From positions 1 through 64,000 of the forward strand of contig CAVZCC010000006.1 of the NCBI GenBank assembly GCA_963773765.1: 64,000 nucleotides of DNA. Reading direction: 5' to 3'. The translations under genes were made by a program, and so were the position numbers. Shown here piece by piece: positions 8,392-17,153 of this stretch. The notes beneath the pieces are model-generated. The model was not told the DNA's origin, did not search any database, and saw only the letters and a list, made by a program, of their open reading frames with translations. The stretch's first letter is position 1. Each line of letters opens with the position of its first letter. The stretch is from CAVZCC01 sp963773765. Its GTDB lineage: Bacteria; Actinomycetota; Acidimicrobiia; Acidimicrobiales; Microtrichaceae.

Positions 8392-9615
8392 TCAGTCGAG
8401 GACGTCGAAGCGCATGCCGGCGTGGGCCTCGAGGCGCTCCACCAGCCGGTCGCCCAGCGCGGTCGACGGCGTCCAGAACCCGCCGGCCACCTCGTCGCCG
8501 CCGACGTCCAGCAGGCCGACGGCGGCCTCGCCCAGCATGCGGCCGGTGGCGCCGTAGCCGGGGTCGCGGTCGCCGGTGACCCGGGTCCGGATGCGGTCCC
8601 CCGTGGCGGTGGTGCCGGTGAAGCGGAGGTCGAACGACCCCGCGAGCTGCGCCGTGGGGCTGGGGCCCTCGCCCGGCTTGGGCAGCACCCGGCCCGCCAG
8701 GTTCCGGGTGGGCCCGAACGCCATCAGCCCCATGCCCGCGCCCAGCCCGGCGGTGAGCCCGGCCGCCTTGGCCGCGCCCAGCGGACCGGGGCCCATGTCC
8801 ATGGCCTCGTCGTAGCGGAACTCCCGGCCCCACGGCCGGCCCAGCAGGGCGTGGCTGCGCTGCACCACCCGGGTGTTGACCGCCGCCATCACGAACGGCG
8901 CCAACCAGTCGCCCGTCCCGGCGTCCCGCGTCGGGCGCATGGTGTCCACCTGGCCGGGCCCGGAGCGCAGGTCCGCCGGGTTCAGGGCGTAGGGGTCGGC
9001 CAGGAGCTTGCGCAGCGCCGGGTCCTTGGCCGCCTCCTCCACCAGGTTGACCATGGACGCGATGGTGCCGCCGCTGGCCCCGCCCTTCATGGCGTGGACC
9101 CGCATGGCCACCCGCTCGCACGGTGCGCCCAGGCGTTCGGTCGCCCGCTGCTGGGTGAACCACACCCCCAGGTCCGACGGGATGGAGTCGAACCCGCAGG
9201 CGTGCACGATCCGGGCCCCGGACGCCTCGGCCTCGCCCTGGTGGGCGTCGATCATGGCCCGCATCCACTGGGTCTCGCCGGTGAGGTCGCAGTAGTCGGT
9301 GCCCGCCGCGGCCACCGCCGCGACCAGGGGCGAGCCGTACAGGGCGTAGGGCCCGACGGTCGACACCACCACCCGGGTGGCGCCGGCCAGGTCCGCCAGT
9401 GCGTCGGCATCCGCGGCGTCGGCCACGATCCGTTCCACGTCGGCCCCGGTGGAGCGGGCGACGGCGTCCAGCTTGGTGGCGGACCGTCCGGCGATGGCCC
9501 ACCGCAGGGGGCCGTCGGTGCCGTGGCGTTCCACCAGGTGCCGGCAGAGGATCTCCCCCACGAAGCTGGTGGCCCCGAACACCACCACGTCCAACCGGCG
9601 ATCAGCGTTGCGCAT
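8392..9615 (-). CDS. Saccharopine dehydrogenase-like NADP-binding oxidoreductase (trans-acting enoyl reductase type)
   Basis: The 407-aa protein begins with a Rossmann fold (VVVFGATSFVG, residues 10-20), then the family motifs STVGPYALYG, DYCDLTGE and ACGFDSIPSDLG. These match the saccharopine-dehydrogenase-like family that includes the mycobacterial trans-acting enoyl reductase of phthiocerol/phenolglycolipid synthesis, though the true substrate here is unknown. The gene is convergent with the serine hydrolase, with only 5 bases between stops. A TAGCGT box 7 bases before the ATG (9623-9628) indicates a leaderless mRNA. Confidence 0.9.
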   Translation of the reverse strand: MRNADRRLDVVVFGATSFVGEILCRHLVERHGTDGPLRWAIAGRSATKLDAVARSTGADVERIVADAADADALADLAGATRVVVSTVGPYALYGSPLVAAVAAAGTDYCDLTGETQWMRAMIDAHQGEAEASGARIVHACGFDSIPSDLGVWFTQQRATERLGAPCERVAMRVHAMKGGASGGTIASMVNLVEEAAKDPALRKLLADPYALNPADLRSGPGQVDTMRPTRDAGTGDWLAPFVMAAVNTRVVQRSHALLGRPWGREFRYDEAMDMGPGPLGAAKAAGLTAGLGAGMGLMAFGPTRNLAGRVLPKPGEGPSPTAQLAGSFDLRFTGTTATGDRIRTRVTGDRDPGYGATGRMLGEAAVGLLDVGGDEVAGGFWTPSTALGDRLVERLEAHAGMRFDVLD

Positions 9616-9622
9616 CGGCGGG

Positions 9623-9628
9623 ACGCTA
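9623..9628 (-). promoter_or_regulatory. Leaderless -10 box of the oxidoreductase gene
   Basis: On the minus strand TAGCGT ends 7 bases before the ATG at 9615, with no Shine-Dalgarno sequence between them. Confidence 0.6.
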
Positions 9629-10603
9629 CCGGTCCGGCGGGCCCCGGTGACCGCGTTCCGGTCCGTCGGTGGCGGGCCCGGACGGCGCCGGGGCGATCGT
9701 CAGGAGGAGCGGGGCCCACGGTCGGCGGGGCTCCTCCAGGTGGCCGGGGTCGATGCCCACGAAGGCCCGGCCACCGATCCGGACCTGGACGTGGCACCGG
9801 TCGGCATCGACGGCCACGGCGGCGGCCCGGACCGCGGCGGGGGTCCGTTTGCGCCAGCGGCGGTGCTTCCAGGACCAGGCCGAGGCGTGGCCGTGGACCT
9901 GTCCGAACGGCGGTGGGTCCGCCTCCGCCAACCAGTCCGCGTAGACGTCGGCCGGTTCCCCCCAGGTCACCCCGGGGTGGAACGCGTCGCCCGCGCCCGG
10001 CGGGGCCGGGGTGAAGGCGCGGCCGGCGTCGTGCCCCACCCACCGCTCGATGAGCCCGGCGGCCTGCTCCGCCGTGCCGGGAGCGCCCAGGTCGCGCCAC
10101 GCCTGCGGTGACAGGCCGGCGTGGGTGACGAGCAGCGGGCCGAGCTCCTGGGTGTCCAGGGCGACGGCCAGGTGGGCCCGGCCGTCGGTCCACCAGCGCT
10201 GGATCGTCTCCAGGGTCTCCCGGGGCAGCGGCCCGGCGTGGCGGAGGTGGAGGTCGGTGAACCGCTGGCCCTCGTGGTTGCCGAACAACTGGAGGTAACG
10301 GCCTCCTGCGTGACGGATGAACCGGTCCGCCAGGCCCACCGCGGCGGCCGAATCAGGCCCCCGGTCGACGAGGTCGCCGAGTTGGATGACGACCAGGTCC
10401 GTGGGCACGGTGCCCGTGGCCGTGTCGCACCCCAGGCCGGCCAGGGCCTCCTCCAGCTCCGACGCATGGCCGCCGATGTCACCGATGAGCGCGGCGCGCC
10501 GGATCGGCCCGTCCGCCCCCCGCCCCTCGGCACGGGCCCGACCCGGCTCGGGGTGGTCGTTCGTCCGGAGGGTCCCGTCGTCGGTGTTCACCGTTGCCAC
10601 CAT
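9626..10603 (-). CDS. Calcineurin-like metallophosphoesterase
   Basis: The protein of about 325 residues carries metal-site motifs of the calcineurin-like phosphoesterase fold: GDIGGH, GDLVDRGPDS and GNHE, then VTHAGL and GQVHGHAS. It resembles the serine/threonine phosphatase and Ap4A hydrolase branch, but substrate cannot be assigned. The ATG at 10603 is a guess; a GTG eight codons upstream is open. The stop lies 11 bases from the start of the oxidoreductase gene, which has its own promoter box inside this gene's 3' end. Confidence 0.85.
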   Translation of the reverse strand: MVATVNTDDGTLRTNDHPEPGRARAEGRGADGPIRRAALIGDIGGHASELEEALAGLGCDTATGTVPTDLVVIQLGDLVDRGPDSAAAVGLADRFIRHAGGRYLQLFGNHEGQRFTDLHLRHAGPLPRETLETIQRWWTDGRAHLAVALDTQELGPLLVTHAGLSPQAWRDLGAPGTAEQAAGLIERWVGHDAGRAFTPAPPGAGDAFHPGVTWGEPADVYADWLAEADPPPFGQVHGHASAWSWKHRRWRKRTPAAVRAAAVAVDADRCHVQVRIGGRAFVGIDPGHLEEPRRPWAPLLLTIAPAPSGPATDGPERGHRGPPDR

Positions 10604-10709
10604 CGCACGGCGGCTGGGGCGGGTCACACCCGTGTCCCGCCCCAGGCCTGGATGCCAGGCGTCGGTGCGTCCTCGTGCCCGAGGACCGACCCTGCCCCGT
10701 CCTGCTCGG

Positions 10710-10715
10710 TACGGT
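10710..10715 (+). promoter_or_regulatory. Leaderless -10 box of endonuclease V gene
   Basis: TACGGT ends 7 bases before the GTG at 10723. This supports the second of two in-frame GTG codons as the start. Confidence 0.5.
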
Positions 10716-10722
10716 GCAACGC

Positions 10723-11424
10723 GTGCCCACCCTGGAAGGATCCTCCGCCGCCGAGTGGGGCAGCGACGCGGTGCTGGTGGACCGACAGGAGCGTCTCGGC
10801 CGGGAGCACCCGCCGCCGTGGGCCCCCGGGCCGGAACCGTTGGTGGGCGCCGGGTGCTTCGTGGCCTTCGCCCGGGGGGAGCAGGGGCCGGGACGCGCCG
10901 GCGACCATGCCCTGGCCGGGGCGGCGCTCCTGGGTGAGGACGGCCGGACCGTGGCCCGGGCGGTGGTCCGCGGCGTCGCCGGGGCGCCCTACGTGCCGGG
11001 GATGCTCGCCCGCCGGGAGGGGACCCTCCTGCTGCGGGCGCTCGAGTCCCTCCACGGGACGCCCGACGTGCTGCTCGTCGATGCGACCGGCCGGGACCAT
11101 CCCCGTCGGGCCGGCCTGGCGCTCCACCTGGGCGCGGTCATGGGCGTCCCGAGCATCGGGGTGACCCATCGTCCACTGGTGGCGCGGGGCGAGCCACCAC
11201 CGCTCGGCGAGCGGGGCCGGTGGAGCCCCGTGTTCCTCGATGCAGAGGAGGTGGCCCGCTGGGTGTGCACCCGAACCGGAGTGCGGCCCGTGGTGGCCCA
11301 TGCCGGCTGGCGCACCAGCCCTGACGTCGCGGCGGAGGTGGTCCTGCGGTTCGCCTCCGCGGCGCGGACACCGGAACCGCTCCGCCTGGCCCGGTGCTTC
11401 GCGCGGGAGGCCCGCTCGGCCTGA
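10723..11424 (+). CDS. nfi: Endonuclease V (deoxyinosine repair)
   Basis: Endonuclease V cuts DNA one base 3' of deoxyinosine and other deaminated bases. The 233-aa product contains the family motifs PYVPGMLARREG, the LLVDATGRDHPRRAGLALHLG core with a metal-binding Asp, and SIGVTHRPL. In the usual family the motif is DGHG or DGNG, so the ATG variant and the His-Arg in place of the common Ala-Lys of the last motif are divergent. The length is normal. The start is chosen by the TACGGT box 7 bases upstream. The gene is divergent from the phosphoesterase. Confidence 0.85.
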   Translation: MPTLEGSSAAEWGSDAVLVDRQERLGREHPPPWAPGPEPLVGAGCFVAFARGEQGPGRAGDHALAGAALLGEDGRTVARAVVRGVAGAPYVPGMLARREGTLLLRALESLHGTPDVLLVDATGRDHPRRAGLALHLGAVMGVPSIGVTHRPLVARGEPPPLGERGRWSPVFLDAEEVARWVCTRTGVRPVVAHAGWRTSPDVAAEVVLRFASAARTPEPLRLARCFAREARSA

Positions 11425-11581
11425 TCGTTGATGCGGTCGCCCTCGACGGTGGTCGATCGGACGAACGCGTTCCGATGTCCGGCTGGTCGTCGGCCAGGAC
11501 GTTGACGGCGAACCGGCCGGTGGGCGCCGCCGGCCGGTCACCGGGGCTGCGGCCCGACGTCGGGGCGGCGAAGATGTGGCC

Positions 11582-12551
11582 ATGGGTGAACCCGAGGGCA
11601 CGCCTCCCGCCGATGGCGGGGACCCACCACCGCTGGCCACCGGCGACCCGGTGGGGGCCGTGGTGGCCCGCCTGCGGTGGGCCGGGGCCCAGGGGATCTG
11701 GCCCGGCGGCAGGCGGTACCTCTGGACCGACGGCTTCGGCGTGATCCTGCTGTCCACGCTGGGGACCGTCACCGGTGACGACCGATACCTGGACCGGGCC
11801 GAGACGGTCGTGGCCGACGTCGACCGGGTGCTGGGGCGACCGGTCGGGTACCGGATCGGCGAGGCCGCGGACCGGTACGGGCAGTACTTCCACTACCTCA
11901 CCATCTGGGCCTTCGCCCTCGGGGTCCTGGGACGGCACCGGCCCGGGTACCGCGACCGGGCCGTCGAGCTGGTCCGGGCCGTGCACCCCCGCTTCGTCGT
12001 CCCCGGCCTGGGCATCCACTGGAAGATGCGTGAGGACCTCAGCGGGCCCGGAGCCGGGCTTCGGCCTGGGTGCGCTGGACCCGTACCAGGCGCTCGCGGT
12101 GTACCGGTCCCTGGACGCCGGCACCGGCGAGCTCGCCCCGGAGATCGCCGAGGTGTCGGCGCTGGTCGCGTCGTCGTGGCGCCACCTCACCGTCCACCAG
12201 GACCTGGGGCTGGGGATGATGCTGTGGTCGGCCGCTCGATGTGCCGGTGACGACTGGGCCGTCGAGCACCGCAGGCGATCCCTCCGGGTGCTGGAGGGCA
12301 TGTGGGTCGAGCCCGCGCCCGAGGGCGGCGGCTACGTGTGCCGCCAGCCCGGGTACCCGCAGGTCCGCTTCGCCTTCACCAACTACGGCGTGGCCATCGG
12401 CCTGCAGGCGGTGGGGGAGTGGCCCGACCGGGTCGATGCCATCCTCCGGTGCTTCGACACCTACCGCTCGGGCGACGAGTACGACCGGGAGGCGATCACC
12501 CACGTGATGGGCTGCGTCGCCCGCCTCCCCGGCCCGTTCCTCACCGCCTGA
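11582..12551 (+). CDS. Unrecognised soluble protein, helical-repeat-like (one frameshift)
   Basis: The product of about 322 residues reads continuously only if one extra base near 12044-12049 is ignored: the upstream frame gives MREDLSGP and the downstream frame EPGFGLGALDPYQ. It has no signal peptide and no membrane segment. Regular amphipathic helices with Trp, Tyr and His (RYGQYFHYLTIWAF, FTNYGVAIGLQAVGEWP) suggest an alpha/alpha-barrel like those of glycan-processing enzymes, but no catalytic motif is certain. The 157-base gap before it holds a possible gene remnant on the other strand. Function unknown. Confidence 0.7.
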
Positions 12552-12581
12552 GCGTCGGCCGGTGTCACCGCGGGAGTGGTG

Positions 12582-14686
12582 TCACAGGCCGAAGGGGTAG
12601 GTCTCCGGGGCCTCGGCCAGCTCGTGGGCCGGCAGCGGTGTCACCGCGGTCGACTCGTCGAACCAGACGTACTCGTCGAACTGCCGGGGCAGCACGGCCT
12701 GGAAGTAGTGGCTCTGCAGTTCGGTCTCGGGCCGGTAGATCACCCCGATGGCCCGCTCCAGCCGCGGTGCCGCCAGCTCGGTGCGCACCTCGTCGCGCTT
12801 CGGCTCGCGCAGGTGGAGCATGAACGCCGGGATGCCGGCGTCGTGGCACACCCGCTCGTAGCTCCGGGCGTGCGACGGCCGCACCGCCTTGACCTCCATG
12901 GGCCCGCCCCAGTCGGACGCGGCCGCCACCGTGCCCCGGTCGGTGCCGAAGCCGACCAGGAAGGCGTCGTCGCCGTACTCCCGCCGGCACAGCTGGCCGA
13001 CGTTGTGCTCGCCCCGGGCACCCATCTCGGTGGCGGACGCGTCGCCGATGTGGGAGTTGTGCTCCCACACCACGACCTTGGTGCCGGGGCCCCGGTGGGC
13101 CCGGACCGTCTGCAGGGTCTCGAACATGTGCTGGTCCCGCAGGTTCCACGAGTCGACCGACCCGTAGTACATCACCCGGTAGTACCGCTCGGCGTCGGCC
13201 ACCACGCAGCGCGTTCTGGGCCGCGTCCAGGAAGGCGTCCCCGTCGCGGCCCGCGTAGTCGAGGCGTTCCCGGAGCAGGTCGGTCAGCGTGGCGACGACG
13301 CCGTCCTCGCAGCCGGCGAAGCGGCCGGTGACGACGGCCCGGCCGTAGCTGGCCGGGTCGTGCTCCCACGGCGACAGGCAGGAGTACCGGGCCCGGGCCA
13401 CCGCGGCGGCCTGCGGGTCCACCCGGTCCAGGTAGCCGAGCACCGCGTCGCGGGACGTGAACAGCGAGTACAGGTCGAGGCCGCAGAACGCGACCTGCCG
13501 GCCCGGGTCCTCCACGCCGGCGTTGTGGTCCCGCATCCAGTCCGTGAACGCGGCCACCTCCCGGTTGCGCCACATCCAGGTGGGGAACCGGCTGAACGCG
13601 GTGAACGCCGGGGGTGACGGTGGGCGGTGCCGGACCCAGGCGTCGACGCGGGCGGCGTCGGGCCAGTCCGCCTCCACGGCCACCACCGTGAAGCCCTTGC
13701 GGCGGATGAGCTCCCGGGTGATGTGGGCCCGCATCCGGTAGAACTCCGACGTCCCGTGGGACGCCTCGCCCAGCAGCACGACCGGGCAGTCGCCGATGCG
13801 CTCCAGCAGCGGCCCGACGTCGGCCCCGGCGATCGAGTCGAACGGCTCGGCCACCTCCGCCACCAGGCCGCTGACCCCGTGCGGCGCGTGCGCCCGCGGG
13901 GCCGCAACGATGCGGGCCGATCCCGGCCGGGTCACCGCGATGGTCTCGGGCTCCGCTCCGGCCGGTGCGCCGCCGGCCGACGGGTCCCCGAACCCCTGGG
14001 CCCCGACCAGCGGGACGAACCGCACGGGACCGAGGTCCTCCTCCTCGAACCCGTCGCCGATCCGGCGGACCCGGACGAGCTCCTGGCCCCGGGTCTCGGG
14101 CCCGACCGGGATGACCAGCCGGCCGCCGTCGGCGAGTTGCTCCAGCAGCGCCTCCGGCACCGCCGGCCCGCCCGCGGTCACGACGATGGCGTCGAAGGGC
14201 GCGGCCTCCGGGTACCCGAGCGTGCCGTCACCCCACACGACGTGGGCGTTGTCGTAGCCCAGGCCATCGAGCACCGACCGTGCCCCCGCGGCCAGCGCCT
14301 CGTGGCGCTCGATCGTCCACACGTCCGCCGCCATCCGGCTCAGCACCGCGGCGCCGTAGCCGGACCCGGCCCCCACCTCCAGCACCCGGTCGTCCGGTCC
14401 GACCTCGGCCGCCTCGGCCATGACGGCGACGATGTAGGGCTGCGAGATGGTCTGGCCCTCCGCGATCGGGAGCGGGTGGTCGTCGTAGGCGAACTCGGCC
14501 AGGTCGTCGGGCAGGAACCGTTCGCGGGGCACGGTGCCCATGGCCCGCAGCACGCCGGCGTGCCGGACGCCCCGGGCCGGCGAGGTCCCGTTCGACCATG
14601 CGGCGGCGGCGCTCCCCGGCGTCGCCCCGCAGCTCGCGGCCGTGGGCGCCGGTGGTGCGTGGATCGGGTTCGGACGGTGGTGCCAT
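12582..14686 (-). CDS. PCMT-type methyltransferase fused to erythromycin esterase domain (two frameshifts)
   Basis: The N-terminal approximately 240 residues are a protein-L-isoaspartate O-methyltransferase: RRMVERDLAG, VPRERFLPDD, DHPLPIAEGQTISQP and the SAM site VLEVGAGSGYGAAVL. The remaining 430 residues are an erythromycin-esterase-like domain with LLGEASHGTSEFY, VAVEADWPDA and WEHNSHIGDA, motifs carrying the catalytic His and Glu residues. Reading requires removing one extra base near 14573-14578 and one at 13206. The two domains have been seen fused in other actinobacteria. The start at 14686 is set by TAGCGT at 14693-14698, 6 bases upstream. Confidence 0.88.
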
Positions 14687-14692
14687 ATCCGT

Positions 14693-14698
14693 ACGCTA
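14693..14698 (-). promoter_or_regulatory. Leaderless -10 box of the PCMT/esterase fusion gene
   Basis: On the minus strand TAGCGT ends 6 bases before the ATG at 14686. The ten bases TTGCGTAGCG are shared with the region upstream of the exported-protein gene starting at 3216. Confidence 0.55.
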
Positions 14699-14787
14699 CG
14701 CAACGAACCGGTGGGCCGTCGTGCGTTGCACGACCCGCACTCGTCGACGTGGCGTCCGACGTCACCGACCGTGCGACCCGCCCGGTG

Positions 14788-15951
14788 TCAGACCATGTCC
14801 GTGGGCCGGAGTCCGAAGCCCAGCTCGAATCGCCCGGCCAGCTCGGCCGTGCGATCCCAGTCGAAGATGACGTGCCCCTTCAGGACCTCCACATCCCGCT
14901 GCAGCCGTTGCAGCGGCGAGTCGGAGAAGTAGATGCTGGCACCCGCTCCCTCGCACACGGTGCTGATGACCGCTCTGGACCCACGGACCGTCGCCGCGGC
15001 AGCGAGCCGGGTGGCGACCCGTAGCCGCTCGTCCGGCGGTCCGTCCGCGCAGGCACGCACCAGGTCGGCGATGGCGGCATCCCAGCGCACCCGCGCCGCT
15101 GTCAGGTCACTCATCGCCGTTGCGAGCCGCACCTGGGCGGCGGGCTGCTCACGCTGCCGGTCGCCCAGGGAGTAGGCCAGCACCCGTTCGGTGAGTCGTT
15201 CCTTGAACCGGGCCACGGCGGCCTCGGCGGCACCCAGAGCAGGAGCGGCCGCGACGAGGGCCAGCACCGATGGCACCGGATGCCCTGCGAGGCCGTCACC
15301 GTCAACCGGATCGGCCCCGAACAGCAGTGTCCGGGCAGGCACGGCCAGGTGGTCGGGCACGAAGCGGTCCGTGACGCGGATCGTGTTGCTGCCGGTCGCC
15401 CGCATGCCGGAGGTGAACCACACGTCCTCGACCTCCACCTCGGACCGGGGGACCACCAGGAACATCGTGGTGAACGTCGGCTCCGTCTGGATCGCGTGCA
15501 CGAGCACCCAGTCCGAGTGGGCCACCCCGGTGGCCCACTCCCAGCGTCCCGTCAGACGGAAGCCGCCCTGCTCCACGACGACGGTTCCCGTGGGAGCGAG
15601 GGGGGCCGGAGCGAGCGCGATCGGGCCGTCCGCGAAGATCGCGGCGCGTCCGGCGGCGGGAAACCTGCTCAGGAGCCAGCCGTGCATCATCAGGAACGAG
15701 AGCGTCCACGCCGAGGCCGGGCATCCGTGGGCCATCGACCTGGTGCCCTGCGCCAGTGCGTCGAGGCCGAGGCCGTGGCCGCCGAGTGACGTCGGCACGA
15801 ACGCCTGGAGCAGACCGGCCTCCGAGGCATCGCGCATCGTGGCCTCGGGAAGGCGGCGGAGCGCCTCGCCCTCCTCGGCCCGCGAGTCCAGCGCAGGGAC
15901 CAACAGCTCGCAGCGTCGAACGAACTCGCGGTCGTCGATCGTCGGTGGCAT
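14788..15951 (-). CDS. Acyl-CoA dehydrogenase-like flavin monooxygenase (HsaA/DszC type)
   Basis: The 387-aa protein has the three-part acyl-CoA dehydrogenase fold. The N-terminal helical domain (LRRLPEATMRDASEAGLLQAF), central beta domain (GGFRLTGRWEWATGVAHSDWV, then GMRATGSNTI) and C-terminal helical domain match the acyl-CoA dehydrogenase type 2 group. Those enzymes are mostly FMNH2/FADH2-dependent hydroxylases of aromatic, steroid or sulphur compounds. A separate flavin reductase would be needed; no intact one is in the window. ATG 15951 lies 8 bases after TAAGGT, which favours it over a GTG two codons earlier. Confidence 0.85.
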   Translation of the reverse strand: MPPTIDDREFVRRCELLVPALDSRAEEGEALRRLPEATMRDASEAGLLQAFVPTSLGGHGLGLDALAQGTRSMAHGCPASAWTLSFLMMHGWLLSRFPAAGRAAIFADGPIALAPAPLAPTGTVVVEQGGFRLTGRWEWATGVAHSDWVLVHAIQTEPTFTTMFLVVPRSEVEVEDVWFTSGMRATGSNTIRVTDRFVPDHLAVPARTLLFGADPVDGDGLAGHPVPSVLALVAAAPALGAAEAAVARFKERLTERVLAYSLGDRQREQPAAQVRLATAMSDLTAARVRWDAAIADLVRACADGPPDERLRVATRLAAAATVRGSRAVISTVCEGAGASIYFSDSPLQRLQRDVEVLKGHVIFDWDRTAELAGRFELGFGLRPTDMV

Positions 15952-16020
15952 CGACACGCACCTTAGAAGTCCTGCGGACCGAATCGGACGGGGCCATCCC
16001 CGGTCCGGGTGGCGCGAACG

Positions 16021-16365
16021 TCAGCTCCAGACGCTGGCGAGCTGCGAGCCGTTGACCACGACGACCAGGACGTAGATCCCCACCACCAGCCACATGAAGC
16101 ACAACACGATGAGGCGCGGGGCCTGGCGGATGACGTACACGGCCAGCACCGCGACGAGGGCGACCTTGACCCACAGCGCGCTGTTGGACGCCAGCAGGTG
16201 GTCGGCGAGCGGGTTGAGCTCCACGCCCCCACGGTCGAGGAGCAGTCGGGTGAGGACCAGGTCGGTCACGTTGAGCGCCAGGAGCAGGCCGAGCGCGATC
16301 AGGCCGGCCCGCTGCAGTTCGGCCTCCTGGACCACCCTGCTCGTTGTGCTGTCCGCGTCCGCCAT
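16021..16365 (-). CDS. DUF5658 small membrane protein
   Basis: The 114-aa protein has about four hydrophobic helices and the DUF5658 hallmark: a first helix ending NVTDLVLT, then GGVELNPLA, then a Lys in the second helix (ALWVKVALV). Function is unknown for the family. The ATG at 16365 is preceded by CAGGAT at a 6-base spacing, so it is preferred to the ATG 24 bases upstream. Confidence 0.8.
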   Translation of the reverse strand: MADADSTTSRVVQEAELQRAGLIALGLLLALNVTDLVLTRLLLDRGGVELNPLADHLLASNSALWVKVALVAVLAVYVIRQAPRLIVLCFMWLVVGIYVLVVVVNGSQLASVWS

Positions 16366-16485
16366 CCCGCCATCCTGCCCGGCGCCCACCGGATTCCGGT
16401 CGGATCGCGGCCGGATCGCGGCTGGCTGGATCGTTCCGGGCCCGGGTCGGGTCGGCCTGCGGTCCGGCCGGCCAGCCCCCGCCGC

Positions 16486-16815
16486 TCAGCCCCCGCCGGT
16501 CACGGCGAGCGCCACCAGCAGGACCACGAGCGCCACCACCGACACCCCGATGGCGACCCAGCCGATGACCACCGCGGCCTGGGCCATGCGCCCGCCGCCC
16601 AGCGCGCCGTCGGCCTCACGGATCCGGGCCCGGGCCAGGTACCCCATGGCCAGGCCGGCCGCGCCCACCGGGAGGCACCCCAGGAGCCCGACCACCGAGA
16701 GCAGGAGCGCGACTGCGGCGCCGTCGTCGGTGGGGACCGGCGTCCCGTCGCCCGGGGCGGAGCCGTGGCCCGACCCGGTCCGGACACCTCGTTGCGGGGG
16801 TTCGGACCCGGTCAT
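16486..16815 (-). CDS. DUF4190 membrane protein
   Basis: The 109-aa protein has a disordered N-terminus of about 35 residues followed by two transmembrane helices separated by the segment GYLARARIREADGALGGG, which is the DUF4190 signature (a short loop with Gly-Ala-Arg-Ile between helices). The family has no known activity. TAGCCT ends 8 bases before the ATG at 16815. Confidence 0.8.
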   Translation of the reverse strand: MTGSEPPQRGVRTGSGHGSAPGDGTPVPTDDGAAVALLLSVVGLLGCLPVGAAGLAMGYLARARIREADGALGGGRMAQAAVVIGWVAIGVSVVALVVLLVALAVTGGG

Positions 16816-16936
16816 GGCGGCGCAGGCTATCGGCGGGCCCGGGTGCAATGATTGCTGCAGGAACGAATGGCCCGCCGTCGCCCACCCGGGATGGTGTGCC
16901 GCCGACCGGCCGTCGATCCCGACCGAGGAGTTGACG

Positions 16937-17125
16937 ATGGGCAACAACAACAGCGGTGCCGGTGCTGCGGGCAGCGGTGCGATCTACGGCCTGGGCATCT
17001 TCGGGGCGTGGGTCTACTTCTGGCAGCAGGCGGACTCCTTCTGGGAGTTCGTGCTCGTGTTCTTCCAGGGCCTGTTCTGGCCGGCCTGGATGGTCTACGA
17101 GGTGTTCGCCTCCCTCAACAGCTGA
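16937..17125 (+). CDS. Small 62-aa membrane protein
   Basis: A Gly/Ser/Asn-rich N-terminus precedes a hydrophobic, aromatic-rich segment (IYGLGIFGAWVYFWQQA and FWEFVLVFFQGLFWPAW) that could form two short membrane helices. A Shine-Dalgarno GAGGAG lies upstream of the ATG, which supports real translation despite the small size. The function is unknown. It stands alone between divergent and convergent neighbours. Confidence 0.7.
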   Translation: MGNNNSGAGAAGSGAIYGLGIFGAWVYFWQQADSFWEFVLVFFQGLFWPAWMVYEVFASLNS

Positions 17126-17153
17126 CCGGCCCCACGGTCACGGTCGGAGCGGG

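Noticed and set aside
6722..9502. A 926-codon frame on the minus strand
   Set aside because: Only its last 144 codons are a real lipoprotein; the rest is antisense to the serine hydrolase and out of frame with the reductase.
12560..12594. Direct repeat GGTGTCAC between convergent genes
   Set aside because: Only 8 bases long in GC-rich sequence; no wider structure supports a function.
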